Positions 45,150-54,030 of a stretch of DNA of 64,000 bases are shown here, in pieces. The position numbers were made by a program, and so were the translations under genes. Numbering within the stretch: the first letter of the stretch is position 1; each line of letters starts with the position of its first letter. A model generated the notes under the pieces. The model did not search any database and was not told the DNA's origin. It saw nothing but the letters and a program-made list of their open reading frames with translations. Origin of the DNA: Acidobacteriota bacterium (GTDB taxonomy: Bacteria > Acidobacteriota > Terriglobia > Bryobacterales > Bryobacteraceae); contig JANXXI010000087.1 in the NCBI GenBank assembly GCA_025350695.1, forward strand, positions 41,776 through 105,775. Reading direction: 5' to 3'.

Positions 45150-48100
45150 TTATAGCCTCACCGTTACCGTCAAATCAGCGCCAGGAGTTGTGTTCACCGC
45201 GCTGCCAACGGAAAAGATGTCCAGCTTCAGCCGTTTTGATGGATCAAGCGGCGGTAGTCCGAATCCATTAACAATGTTTGATATCTTCGTGGCTGGATTC
45301 GTAACAGGGATGGTGAGCTCCGCCAGAAGCGTCGTATCCTGCCACAAGTGCAAAAGGATTGGAGCGCCCGTTGGCGCATCGTTAACCATTGCGTAAATGT
45401 CTCGGATGGCGGTCGCGGTATCAACTCGGATCGGCGGTGCGGCATCGTTTTCAATGGACAAAAATCCGTCAACCTGCAGCGTGATTTGACCTCCGGAGAG
45501 GGTGCGCATTCCATAATCCGTAGTGCCTGTATAGCGCTGCTGTCCTAGCGGTGAATCGCCCACGCGGTTTGTAAGAAACAGGGACGCCGCGCCAATCCGG
45601 CAATTGGGTAGATCGAGCGAATAGGCATAGAAACTGCTTCCCGGGCTTCCAAAGAAGTTCCGCGCAAAGGGAATGATATAGACTTTCTGTTGCAACGGAT
45701 AGACAACGTCTTCAACTGCATGCGCGGCAATCTCGGTTTCAAAATCACCCCTCGAAACCACGTACTGGGTTCCACCTGGAATCGCTGATTCTATCGTTAG
45801 TATTTCCGCCAAGATCTGTACTCTAGAGCCGACGGCCAGGTTTCTTGCTGGACTGATCGTCAGCGTAGTATCTGTTCCGTTCAATGCAGCGCCAACGGTC
45901 AAACCCGATGGACCGCCCAATTCATCAAGATAGAAAACGCTCAAAGTGCCCGATTCGATTGTGTGCGTGTTGGTCAGGGTCGGGAATCCAATTGTCCCGA
46001 GGTAAACCCGTCCGCCGCCCGTTGTAAGCAATCCAAAAACCGGTTCCGGAGGGACGTCAGAATCGACTGCGCCGCCGCTTGAAGATCCCAATTGCCATCG
46101 TGTAATGGGAGACAGTTCATAGGCCGACTCTTTGTCGTTGGCGTTCGCCGCCCGGCCCGAAATATGAATCGTGGTCTCCGCTAGTCCCGCCACGTCAAAC
46201 ACTGCCGGACTGGTTGGCGTGGATGCCGCAAAAATCCAACTTGGTTGCAGGATGACGAACGAGCTGGTGGCATCCGGAAGAATTGTCCAGGCCGTAGCGG
46301 TTGTGATGGTCGTTCCTGTAGTCGTCGATATCAATCGCTCCTGGCCTGCTCCTTTCCCGTGTGTGATACGCACCACCTTACCCTCGAAGGTATGGGGCAG
46401 CCAGAAGAGGGTGTCATTGCCGATTGTATTCGCGCTGAAGATATTGACCGTATGTTCGGTCTCCAGTTCGGCGCGGTAATAGAAGTTTGCCGAATTGTAG
46501 TTGACGTCTGGCGGGCTAATCAATTGCAGCGTGGCTCCAGCGTCCACGAATGTGTTCGAAGGCGCAACGGCGCCGTCAATTCGCAACAAACTCTGTGGAC
46601 TGATTCCGCGATATACATTGAACGCTACAGACTTACTGCTGAGACTGATTTGCCGCAAAGTGACCTTGTGCGTATTTGTGCCCGCCGGAATTTCCGCGCG
46701 AACTACGAACGAAAGACCCGATTCGCCACCAGCTGCATCGACGCTGGTGACGGCGTAGTACAGGATCTGGTTTGCCCCAATCGAACCACCGACGGAATCC
46801 ACTTGAGGGACAAGCGACAGGATAGGTATTCCAGAAGCGGAGTTTGCCGTCCTTCTAGGCTCGGTGAACGAAACGGTCAACTGCACGGACTGACCGTCAC
46901 TGGACACACTTTCGGTGACTCCGAAATCGCTGGTTCCATCGGTATGGAGGACGCTTCCAATTAAGGGGCGGGGAAGGCCAACCTCATACCCTGGTTGCCT
47001 ACCTGAGGCCAGCGAACCGTCTCCGGCCGCCTCCAAGTACCAAGCGTCATCGTGAACCTGTGCCGTGATACTGACGCTACGATAGTTTACGCCAGGGGAG
47101 ACTTTGACAATGCGGAAAAGCGCACGGTCCAGTCCTTCTCTGAGGTACGTAAGGGTGATCAGGTCGCCAGGCCGCATGTAGAACGCTTTTACAGAGGTGT
47201 CGAATTCCACGTACTTATTTCCGCGGATCGATTTGCGTAGCTGCAGCCGCGTGATGCGTGCCGTCTGGTCGAAGTTGGGCAGCCCCAACGCCGGCAAACT
47301 GGCGCTCGTTTCCTGACCGGTAATTTGCGCGTCCTCAATGTCGATTAAGGAAAAACTGTCTTGCTGGTACTCGTTGAACGCGTCTTGAAACTCTACGCTA
47401 AAACGATTGGGTGCGTCGGAAGAACCCCGACTAAACAGGCGAATAGTCGGCTCTCCATTGTCACGGCTCAGAATGCCGGAGAACCCATTCGAGCCATCGC
47501 CAAACTCATAAGCAGGCCAACCGCCGTTCAGGATTTGAACAGCATTGCTGCCCAGCGGTTTCACCGGCTGCTGCTCGGCAAGCGTCGTTTCCGGAACAAG
47601 ACGTAGCTTGCCATCGGGAGCGAAGGTAAGAAACAAGGCGGCCGCGGTGCGAACGCCGCGAATGAGTTCGGCCGCACTCCTACGCTTCCGCACAACCATA
47701 TTGCACTGCCTGGCGGCAATGGTTACGGCGTTTCCATTCAAATCCTTCGACGCGATTAATTGACCGCACCAGGCGGCAGTATGTGCGAAGGATGCCATGT
47801 CGAGTTCTTCCAAGCCCCATCCGCTACGGCGAAGCAGGTCAAGCAATACCCAGGCGGGGTTGTTGTTAAAGTCGGTGGCAATGTAAGCGCCATCTTCCGC
47901 AAAGCGGTCCAGCTTCATCCCTTGCAGCAGAACTTTCACAGTGGGGAGCGTTTGTCCGTTAGAGATTCGATTGGGCACAACAACGGAAAGGTACGCAAAG
48001 CTTCCATACGGATCGCCTAGCGGATTCCCGGCGCCGTCGGAGAAATCCGTATTGAAATTTCCTGTGCGGTTGCCCGTGCTAACGATGTTGAACCATCCAG

Positions 48101-49079
48101 TGGCCGTCATGTTCTGCCCTTGGCGGCCTGCGGGAATCTCAACTCCATTCACGATGACTTTGAGAAGTCCTTCGATTTCCCCAACACCAAGGAGCACTTC
48201 CATGCGCGTGAGGTTACCATCGTTGCGGGCAAGCGTTACCGGTGGTTGATACCAAGCCGTGCCGTAAACCAATGGGACGAAGTCGTTGAACTTGGCCTCG
48301 TTCTCAAGCACTGCGGATTGGGTGGATTGTTTATCGCCATACCCGCGAACAAGTATCGACGATGGAACAAATTCGATGCCTCCGAATCTGCGCGTGATGT
48401 TGTTTGCGCTATCCTTCTTGAACATTCCCCTCTGTTCACACGCGCTGCGAGTGTAGTCACAGGAGGTGAAAGGACCCGAACCATTCTCATTCCCCGTGCC
48501 GTTTGTTTCGCCAGAGGAGTATCCACAATGGAAGAACGAGGAGAATTGTCCCTTCGGCCCGCCGTCAATAGCCTCCAGCCTCTGTTCGTGCGTTGCAGGA
48601 AAGGTCCACGGACACCGCTTCTGTATGCGGATGTTTGGAAGCAGCGTTCGTTGCAGACTCAGCCGATTGTTGAAAGACAACCGGAACTGCGATTCCGTGA
48701 TTGTTTCAGGCGAATTAGCAACGCCCCGAAATAGAGCGATGATTTCCGATGCAGGCGCGTTCGTTTTTAGATCATAGAAAAGAAACTTTACTACTAGCCT
48801 TGCGCCTTTGAACCCTTGTGTTGACTCGAGTTCAGAGTAATAGGAATCGGCGTTTGCAAGCGTCAAGCTTAGGCGTGCCGATGCATCTATCGCGTCGCCA
48901 GATAAGGTCCGGAAGTCAAAGGCGTTGTGGCTTAGAACCGCGGCGCGATACGTTATGCCTTCAATCGTCAAGCGATGAGTGCTGAATGCTTCCGTGTGCC
49001 CATCGGCGAACTGGCATTCAAACAATAGTACAGGCGTGTCATGAACCTGCGATTCTTTTTGTTCTGTGATTGAAGGCAT
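45150..49079 (-). CDS. Tail tip / central fibre protein (gpJ-like)
   Basis: The largest protein of the cluster, 1309 residues. Residues 1-150 look like the baseplate-hub part seen in DUF2163-type proteins (FECQFADGHTEAFSTHRL). About residues 250-650 resemble the lambda gpJ hub: FVPLVYGTAWYQPPV, VVPNRISNGQTLPTVKVLLQ and NPAWVLLDLLRRSGWGLEEL. Residues 750-900 include fibronectin-III-like modules (YYAVTSVDAAGGESG, FNVYRGISPQSLLRI), and the rest is beta-rich. Expected role: closing the tail tube and contacting the receptor. The frame is fully open over 3.9 kb, which argues against decay. Confidence 0.85.
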   Translation of the reverse strand: MPSITEQKESQVHDTPVLLFECQFADGHTEAFSTHRLTIEGITYRAAVLSHNAFDFRTLSGDAIDASARLSLTLANADSYYSELESTQGFKGARLVVKFLFYDLKTNAPASEIIALFRGVANSPETITESQFRLSFNNRLSLQRTLLPNIRIQKRCPWTFPATHEQRLEAIDGGPKGQFSSFFHCGYSSGETNGTGNENGSGPFTSCDYTRSACEQRGMFKKDSANNITRRFGGIEFVPSSILVRGYGDKQSTQSAVLENEAKFNDFVPLVYGTAWYQPPVTLARNDGNLTRMEVLLGVGEIEGLLKVIVNGVEIPAGRQGQNMTATGWFNIVSTGNRTGNFNTDFSDGAGNPLGDPYGSFAYLSVVVPNRISNGQTLPTVKVLLQGMKLDRFAEDGAYIATDFNNNPAWVLLDLLRRSGWGLEELDMASFAHTAAWCGQLIASKDLNGNAVTIAARQCNMVVRKRRSAAELIRGVRTAAALFLTFAPDGKLRLVPETTLAEQQPVKPLGSNAVQILNGGWPAYEFGDGSNGFSGILSRDNGEPTIRLFSRGSSDAPNRFSVEFQDAFNEYQQDSFSLIDIEDAQITGQETSASLPALGLPNFDQTARITRLQLRKSIRGNKYVEFDTSVKAFYMRPGDLITLTYLREGLDRALFRIVKVSPGVNYRSVSITAQVHDDAWYLEAAGDGSLASGRQPGYEVGLPRPLIGSVLHTDGTSDFGVTESVSSDGQSVQLTVSFTEPRRTANSASGIPILSLVPQVDSVGGSIGANQILYYAVTSVDAAGGESGLSFVVRAEIPAGTNTHKVTLRQISLSSKSVAFNVYRGISPQSLLRIDGAVAPSNTFVDAGATLQLISPPDVNYNSANFYYRAELETEHTVNIFSANTIGNDTLFWLPHTFEGKVVRITHGKGAGQERLISTTTGTTITTATAWTILPDATSSFVILQPSWIFAASTPTSPAVFDVAGLAETTIHISGRAANANDKESAYELSPITRWQLGSSSGGAVDSDVPPEPVFGLLTTGGGRVYLGTIGFPTLTNTHTIESGTLSVFYLDELGGPSGLTVGAALNGTDTTLTISPARNLAVGSRVQILAEILTIESAIPGGTQYVVSRGDFETEIAAHAVEDVVYPLQQKVYIIPFARNFFGSPGSSFYAYSLDLPNCRIGAASLFLTNRVGDSPLGQQRYTGTTDYGMRTLSGGQITLQVDGFLSIENDAAPPIRVDTATAIRDIYAMVNDAPTGAPILLHLWQDTTLLAELTIPVTNPATKISNIVNGFGLPPLDPSKRLKLDIFSVGSAVNTTPGADLTVTVRL

Positions 49080-49086
49080 AGTTTCG

Positions 49087-49878
49087 TTATCCTGTCGTAG
49101 TTAGTCGAACTGTCATTGCGGTGTCGTCGGGGCCGCTTGTTGTGATCGAAATTCGGTCGTCGGTGAAGCGCACCCCACTATTGACGCCGCTGGTGGCGCC
49201 CGTTCGCACGTAGTCTCCGGGGCCAGGTTGGGGTCCCGCTTGCATGCCGAAAATCTCGAGGCTTTGGCCAACTGAGGTCTCGACTCCAAATTCCAGAGCC
49301 TCGGCGCTTGATTGAAAGTTGCCGGTTATCCAATAAAGTCCCCATCCTGTTTCGGCAACCAATTCTTTCGTGATCCTGCTTGAACCCTCGCCTATAAAAA
49401 GAAAAAACGTAGTAGGTTGCGTGGCTCTGGCCTTAACGCTGAAGCAATAAGTAAAGCTGCCCGAAGCGGAGACGGTCTGCTTGATCTTCTGCGCGATTGC
49501 TGTATTGTTCGTCAACCGCGACGCTCGCACGCCACCGTCTGGCGAAGCGATTCCACCGGTAACAGCCAGCCCCGCATCGCGCGTCCAAACGGTCTTGCTC
49601 AGGTCTTCCGACCAACGCAATAAGTTGGACGTCGGGTCCAGAAAGGTAAACGGTTGCAGTCGGCCTTCCGTTTGCGAATGAAACTGTTCAATCGCGATTC
49701 GCTCAATGTCCGACAGGCCGTTGTATCGCAGTTCCCACTCAGTAGCCAAGGGTTGTAGTCCTCGCTGAATAACGCGTGAACCATCCATCAGTTGGTTTTC
49801 AACTGTCCTCAATCGCAGGTGTTTCTTCAAGGGGAACTGAGCGACATTCCCGGTTTGGAGTTGTGGATAGAAAAGCAT
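49087..49878 (-). CDS. Tail-tip-associated protein with a C-terminal binding domain
   Basis: A 263-residue protein. The first 85 residues (YPQLQTGNVAQFPLKKHLRL, then GRLQPFTFLDPTSNLLRWSED) match in layout the next gene upstream, suggesting a shared DUF2460-like tail domain. Residues 100-250 form a lectin-like jelly roll (GSFTYCFSVKARA, VGQSLEIFGMQAG, GDYVRTGATSGV), a form often found in phage adhesins. Together the two genes look like a duplicated module with one copy extended. It lies 7 bases upstream of the tip gene. Confidence 0.7.
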   Translation of the reverse strand: MLFYPQLQTGNVAQFPLKKHLRLRTVENQLMDGSRVIQRGLQPLATEWELRYNGLSDIERIAIEQFHSQTEGRLQPFTFLDPTSNLLRWSEDLSKTVWTRDAGLAVTGGIASPDGGVRASRLTNNTAIAQKIKQTVSASGSFTYCFSVKARATQPTTFFLFIGEGSSRITKELVAETGWGLYWITGNFQSSAEALEFGVETSVGQSLEIFGMQAGPQPGPGDYVRTGATSGVNSGVRFTDDRISITTSGPDDTAMTVRLTTTG

Positions 49879-49880
49879 TC

Positions 49881-50240
49881 CTAGCTCCCACTTCCACGAA
49901 CCACAAGCTTGGTTGAACCGGATTGCGGCCGGTCATGTCTGAACCACACCTCTGAGTTCTCAAGCGTGCATCCGGAGTGAACTGTTTCATCCCAAGGGTC
50001 GGTGAAGTCGAAAACGTTCAACGCGCCATCTTGTTCGATAAAGAACTCCTCGAATGCCGCCATCTCGTCGCGGTCAAGCAGACTCAGGTCCACGGTCCAC
50101 ATCAGCAATGGTTTGGAAAAGTCACGGAACCGCTCTTCCCGGCCATCAATGAAACTCATGACCCTGGTTCGGTAACTCCTGTCTCGGCTGCTTGGATATT
50201 GGGCCACTGCTTGCGTCTTTAGTTTTGGAAAAGCACTCAT
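49881..50240 (-). CDS. Small tail protein, DUF2460-like
   Basis: A 119-residue protein between the tape measure and the extended paralogue. It opens FPKLKTQAVAQYPSSRDRSY and contains MAAFEEFFIEQDGALNVFDF, the same order of motifs as the following gene. In lambdoid and GTA tails, small distal-tail or hub proteins occupy this position between tape measure and tip. No signal or membrane segment. The specific role is inferred from order. Confidence 0.65.
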   Translation of the reverse strand: MSAFPKLKTQAVAQYPSSRDRSYRTRVMSFIDGREERFRDFSKPLLMWTVDLSLLDRDEMAAFEEFFIEQDGALNVFDFTDPWDETVHSGCTLENSEVWFRHDRPQSGSTKLVVRGSGS

Positions 50241-50257
50241 ATCCTTATCTCCACTCC

Positions 50258-50881
50258 CTACATGTCCTGGATGACTTCATTCAATGCGCTTGAGTTCAAC
50301 ATGGCAGAGCGCACCGCCTGCGCAATGTCGCCGCTGCGGTCCATGAATGACTGCGAATCCATCGCATTGACTTGAACGGTAATATTTGTCGCGCCCGGCG
50401 GATTGATGCCGCGAACGTCGCCGTTCACGTTGCGGTCCACTAAAGTCAATCCACCCGAACCGTTCAGCCCCGTCTCCGCCTGAATTGACGGTGGGAGCGC
50501 GAACCGCGTCAACGGATCAGGCGGCGCGTCCGTGCCACCAGAAAAGAGTTTGATCAACCCTGAGGCTAAAGGAATCAGCCCGCCTGTGACCGCCGTCGCC
50601 ACACCCTTAAGAACATCCAGACCCAAATTGCCGGAATCAGTCGCGCTAGATGTCTGTTGAGACCTGGAGCCTGTCGTCACCGACGCGGGATGGCTTTCTG
50701 ACGCAATCTGCTTAAGTTGTGTCAGCAACGGATCCAGACCATTCGAGGCCGCCGCGGAGTCTCCGTTCACAGCGTTCCGGTCGTTTCCAACCGATCCGCC
50801 AATACTGCCTATGCCTGCAAGAGTCAAACTGTTTGCAGTTAAAGTTTCCACTAAACTCGCCAAATCATTAGGCCGTTTCAT
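50258..50881 (-). CDS. Tail tape measure protein, very short
   Basis: 207 residues from the ATG at 50881, which has AGGAG five bases upstream; a longer frame starts inside the preceding gene. It follows the frameshifting chaperone, the invariant place of the tape measure gene. A hydrophobic segment (VLKGVATAVTGGLIPLASGL, about 110-135) resembles those in tape measures that enter the target membrane. The end (TVQVNAMDSQSFMDRSGDIA, then AVRSAMLNSSALNEV) matches the C-terminal tail of phage tape measures. Siphophage tape measures usually exceed 700 residues; at about 1.5 angstrom per residue this one predicts a tail of only about 30 nm. Confidence 0.72.
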   Translation of the reverse strand: MKRPNDLASLVETLTANSLTLAGIGSIGGSVGNDRNAVNGDSAAASNGLDPLLTQLKQIASESHPASVTTGSRSQQTSSATDSGNLGLDVLKGVATAVTGGLIPLASGLIKLFSGGTDAPPDPLTRFALPPSIQAETGLNGSGGLTLVDRNVNGDVRGINPPGATNITVQVNAMDSQSFMDRSGDIAQAVRSAMLNSSALNEVIQDM

Positions 50882-51559
50882 TAATCTCCTTCCTCCATTC
50901 GTTATCCAGCACTGCGATGGCTTCCCCATCTTTTGAAGAGAGCATCATTAAGTCTGGTTTGGATGAAACTCTCCACAGATGAAATTGTTCAATCCATGCC
51001 GAGCTCTCAGCCGTGATGAAACTAACCGGACATTCTGTTGAGCCCACCTGTCCGCGAGCCCAAACCACGGCCTTTGGACCGTCAGTCTGAATATCCAGGT
51101 ATCCGCAGTTTCTTCTTGTTTCCAGTCCGGCCTTACGGCATTTGTCGCACTTCCAGCCGGACTGATTGGCGAATTGGAAATGGAAGGCGACTTTCAGTTT
51201 TTTCTTTCAGACTCGGTCAGGAAGATTTCCGCTTTGACCGCCTCTATAACTTCCTTGCAAAGAGGCTCCGGCCCACTTTCAAATAAGGATTCCTTGGTTG
51301 CCGGCACGCCGTCGATCTCAAGTCCTTCCACTCCGGACAAGCCCCATTCAAGGTAAATCCTCTCGATTTCGCAAGCCAACATACTGCTGCTCAAGATGTC
51401 CTCAAGAGAGTCACCCGCCTGATGGAACTCCAATTTCTTGGCTCGCTCTCTTATCTGGCGAATCATTTCCAATCGCCGCCCCAGCGTCATTCGGCGAATG
51501 GTGATTCGCACCCCAGGGAACGTCGCCGAGGGGATCGTCTTTGTGCTTTCGTAATTCAT
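50868..51559 (-). CDS. Tail assembly chaperone, long (GT) form by -1 frameshift
   Basis: Joins the 121-residue short form to a 109-codon extension in the -1 frame, giving about 230 residues. The extension begins at 51197 directly after the slippery heptamer and runs without a stop to 50868. It contains a possible metal site (WKCDKCRKAG, then NCGYL) and ends WRKEINETA. Without the shift the extension has no well-placed start except a GTG at 51068. Such G/GT pairs, lying between tail tube and tape measure, are conserved in siphophages and act in tail assembly around the tape measure. The extension overlaps the tape measure start by 14 bases. Confidence 0.8.
51194..51559 (-). CDS. Tail assembly chaperone, short (G) form
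   Basis: 121 residues from the ATG at 51559 (MNYESTKTIPSATFPGVRIT); upstream in-frame ATGs lie inside the tail tube gene. It is mainly helical and acidic (RRLEMIRQIRERAKKLEF, EDILSSSMLACEIERIYLEW, KEVIEAVKAEIFLTE), as in phage tail assembly chaperones. The stop follows directly after the heptamer A_AAA_AAC (51197-51203), where a share of ribosomes should slip to make the long form. It starts 4 bases after the tail tube stop. Confidence 0.78.
   Translation of the reverse strand: MNYESTKTIPSATFPGVRITIRRMTLGRRLEMIRQIRERAKKLEFHQAGDSLEDILSSSMLACEIERIYLEWGLSGVEGLEIDGVPATKESLFESGPEPLCKEVIEAVKAEIFLTESERKN
51197..51203 (-). promoter_or_regulatory. Programmed -1 ribosomal frameshift site A_AAA_AAC
   Basis: On the minus strand the zero frame reads AGA AAA AAC TGA, placing the classic slippery heptamer immediately before the stop. 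Slipping back one base continues CTG AAA GTC into an open frame of 109 codons. I did not resolve a downstream stimulatory structure. Confidence 0.85.
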
Positions 51560-51563
51560 GGGA

Positions 51564-52733
51564 TTAGGCGAATGCCATGAACAGTTCATCGCTCGCCGTG
51601 CCCTGCGCTCGACTCGCTGAAAATTGCCATTGCACGCGAGTGTCGCGATCATTGTACTCGGGAACTTCCAGAATTACGCTCTTCATGTAGAGACCGAAGA
51701 GTTGGCCGGATTGTTGGCCAAGCTGAAAGAACACACTGATTGGCGACCTCTGTTTGGCTGCTTGGTAAAGCGCTGCGGTTGCCTCGTCGTCCTGCTGGAA
51801 GAGGTTGAATTTTAGGCTGACGTTCCGCTCGCCCGCCGTGATGCAACACGGCCCGCTTGAACCGAATTCTTTCTTGCGCAAATCCAGATTGTTGTCCACC
51901 ACAATCTCCGCATCGGTCAAAGTCAGAAATTGCGTCGCGGTTGTTCCCAGCCAGGCTTGGCCAAGATTGCCCGGAATTGCGGAATAGTCGAACGCCGCCA
52001 AATCCGGTTCTGGGGGGAAGGAGGTTAGGCTACCCAATCCGGCGGTGAACGTGGAGTTGTCCACAACATCCCGAGCCTCGCCCGAAAATACGAACGAGTG
52101 ATAGTCGCTGTTAACCTTGATCTTCAGTTTGTCCACCGCGGCTCCGGTAAGGATGCGTTGTAATGCCGTCGAAGGGCTCCAATAGTCGAACAGACTGACG
52201 CTGCCCACCGTTTCGCCCAGCGAAAACGATGCTGTTGGACTCAGTGGCGAACCGGCCGTCGGTGCGATAGAAAAGGGTGCATTCAACAACACCCTAGTCG
52301 CATTCACGATTGCTTCCACAAACCGGATTTCGCTTCCGAAGCTAATCGCCTTTCCTACCGTCAAGTTGTGCGCCGTGGAAAATGCCAACTGTTTGTTAGT
52401 CGGCGCCGACGCAACCGTCCCCGGTACCACCTTCACGGCTTGACCGCCAAGAGCAGCCGTAAATAGCGGATGCTGTCCAGGCAACTGATCCTGCGCACTC
52501 CACGAGGTCATGTATGTTTCCAGTTCAAATTGTGTTCGCGAGCGGAAACCCGCTGGCGAGCCCACAAAAGTTCGGCTTCCGGTTTTGTCACGGCGATTGG
52601 GTTGGTCCACCCGATGACGAATTGACAAGCTTACGGCTGGTATTCGAGCAGCCGCTGTTACCGCGGATACAGCGCCATAGGTCCCCTCGGGCGCCACGTA
52701 AAAACGATTATTGTTTGACGATATACAAGACAT
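51564..52733 (-). CDS. Major tail (tube) protein
   Basis: A 389-residue beta-rich protein opening RFYVAPEGTYGAVSAV, a start shared by phage tail tube proteins. The central part (about 110-170) contains a possible inserted domain (FSTAHNLTVGKAISFGSEIR). The C-terminal half repeats the tube fold (TDAEIVVDNNLDLRKKEFGS, VSLKFNLFQQDDEATAALY). It sits between the tail-completion gene and the assembly chaperone, the standard place for the tube gene. It is followed after 4 bases by the chaperone. Confidence 0.78.
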   Translation of the reverse strand: MSCISSNNNRFYVAPEGTYGAVSAVTAAARIPAVSLSIRHRVDQPNRRDKTGSRTFVGSPAGFRSRTQFELETYMTSWSAQDQLPGQHPLFTAALGGQAVKVVPGTVASAPTNKQLAFSTAHNLTVGKAISFGSEIRFVEAIVNATRVLLNAPFSIAPTAGSPLSPTASFSLGETVGSVSLFDYWSPSTALQRILTGAAVDKLKIKVNSDYHSFVFSGEARDVVDNSTFTAGLGSLTSFPPEPDLAAFDYSAIPGNLGQAWLGTTATQFLTLTDAEIVVDNNLDLRKKEFGSSGPCCITAGERNVSLKFNLFQQDDEATAALYQAAKQRSPISVFFQLGQQSGQLFGLYMKSVILEVPEYNDRDTRVQWQFSASRAQGTASDELFMAFA

Positions 52734-52754
52734 TTGGATTGATTCACCCTTCGC

Positions 52755-53252
52755 TTACATGCTTACGTTCACGGCAAAGCCTATTTTTGCCGTCTGCAGA
52801 AAATTCTTACCGCCATGCTTCACAGGCTGATAGGCGATCTCGTACCCACCCGTGAATTGCACTCCAGGAGCCCAGTCGCCCCGGTTGTGGTCCAGCACTG
52901 ACGTCAGGGCATCCGTGTACTGCTTCAACGTGTCCTCAATGCCCTCTAGCCGGTCTTGACTTACTCGTACTTCCGCTGTAAGTTGAACCGTACCGGAAAA
53001 CGAACGGAACTTTTCCCGCAACGTGTTCGATACCTTATCGCAATAAATATGTACGGATGGATACTTTGCCCCAACCGTTTTCTCCAGTAGTTCGTAGCTC
53101 ACGTTGCTACCAAGAATCTGACGATCAGTGAGATCTGGTATTTCAAGCCCTGTCAGCGGGCTTAAGACCCTCAGCGCTCCTATCAGTCCGGTTTCAGATC
53201 TCATAATCTCCAGAAATCTGTCGACGCATATTGATGCTGCTGCTTGCCCCAT
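52755..53252 (-). CDS. Tail terminator / tail-completion-like protein
   Basis: A 165-residue alpha/beta protein between the head-tail joining genes and the tail tube. The pattern (YPSVHIYCDKVSNTLREKF, SGTVQLTAEVRVSQDRLEGI, KQYTDALTSVLDHN) is that of tail terminator proteins, which cap the tail tube and join it to the head. The assignment relies mainly on position and size. Its start is 2 bases after the upstream stop, so the two are coupled. Confidence 0.6.
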   Translation of the reverse strand: MGQAAASICVDRFLEIMRSETGLIGALRVLSPLTGLEIPDLTDRQILGSNVSYELLEKTVGAKYPSVHIYCDKVSNTLREKFRSFSGTVQLTAEVRVSQDRLEGIEDTLKQYTDALTSVLDHNRGDWAPGVQFTGGYEIAYQPVKHGGKNFLQTAKIGFAVNVSM

Positions 53253-53254
53253 TG

Positions 53255-54022
53255 TCAGCCCCTCCGCAGAACGTTACGCTTTCGCAAGACCGTTTCCAAA
53301 GTTTGCCCGCTCCCCGGCAAGGTCCCGGTTGATTTAAATACCTCGGTCATGGTCCACAGTTGGTCCACTGGGATCAGTGCCTTGTTTTGCCGGTAAAGCG
53401 CGTCCGGCGAAATTCCCGCATAGATGTTCCATCCAACTGCTCCCGCCGGCTGCCCCGTCACACGCGCCGTGAGGGCGCTTCCTTCTTGAGTTGAGAACGA
53501 GCCCATTACCCCTAGCGCGCTTTCCTGGTTTTTCGAGTTTTGCCAACTCGCCTGTACAAACCATGTCGTTGCCTGAAAGCGTCCCGTCACCTGACTCAAA
53601 GTGAGGGCTTGCGGTTTCGGCATAGGTTGCACGCACAGACCCACGCCGATTGAGAAATACACAGTCGCTGCCTGCGCAGCCAAATCCGCATACTCCTTCC
53701 ACTTGCCCTTGTAGCGATCATTCAATTGCTGGTTGAACGCGTCGCGGTACAGTGCGGCTATGGTTTGCAGTATGTGCCATTGCTTCAAGCTATCGGTAAC
53801 CACAACGTTGTTGATCGTATATGCCGGCCCGTATCCCAACGATTGGTTGCCGTCATGGTTCTCCAAAAGGAACTTTTGGATGGCAAGACTGATCTCGAGT
53901 TTGGCGACGGATAACTTTGCTAGTAGGTCGATTCCCTCGGTGACCGCAACGTCGGTGAGAGAACTCTCATACTCCGTCAGGTCGTTGATTTGTGAAACGT
54001 TCCCGTCTATCAAAAGGCTCAT
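53255..54022 (-). CDS. Head-tail joining protein with fibronectin-like tail
   Basis: A 255-residue protein. Residues 1-130 are helical (GIDLLAKLSVAKLEISLAIQ, WKEYADLAAQAATVYFSIGV), as in head-tail connectors. Residues 140-245 look like a fibronectin-III-type module (ALTARVTGQPAGAVGWNIY, AGISPDALYRQNKALIPV) related in pattern to one in the tip protein (VYRGISPQSLLRI). That combination is odd for a connector and may decorate the neck. Position between coat and tail-completion genes supports the general role. Confidence 0.55.
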   Translation of the reverse strand: MSLLIDGNVSQINDLTEYESSLTDVAVTEGIDLLAKLSVAKLEISLAIQKFLLENHDGNQSLGYGPAYTINNVVVTDSLKQWHILQTIAALYRDAFNQQLNDRYKGKWKEYADLAAQAATVYFSIGVGLCVQPMPKPQALTLSQVTGRFQATTWFVQASWQNSKNQESALGVMGSFSTQEGSALTARVTGQPAGAVGWNIYAGISPDALYRQNKALIPVDQLWTMTEVFKSTGTLPGSGQTLETVLRKRNVLRRG

Positions 54023-54030
54023 GATTACTT

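Noticed and set aside
46245..46964. 239-codon plus-strand frame opposite the tail tip gene
   Set aside because: Shadow; the minus-strand frame is continuous for 1309 codons with recognisable phage motifs.
50868..51068. Separate 66-residue gene between chaperone and tape measure
   Set aside because: It is in the -1 frame directly after the slippery heptamer, and the frame is open back to that heptamer, so it is better read as part of the frameshift product.
51194..51559. Chaperone gene broken by a frameshift mutation
   Set aside because: The exact A_AAA_AAC heptamer at the stop and the conserved position in phage tail operons point to a programmed event.
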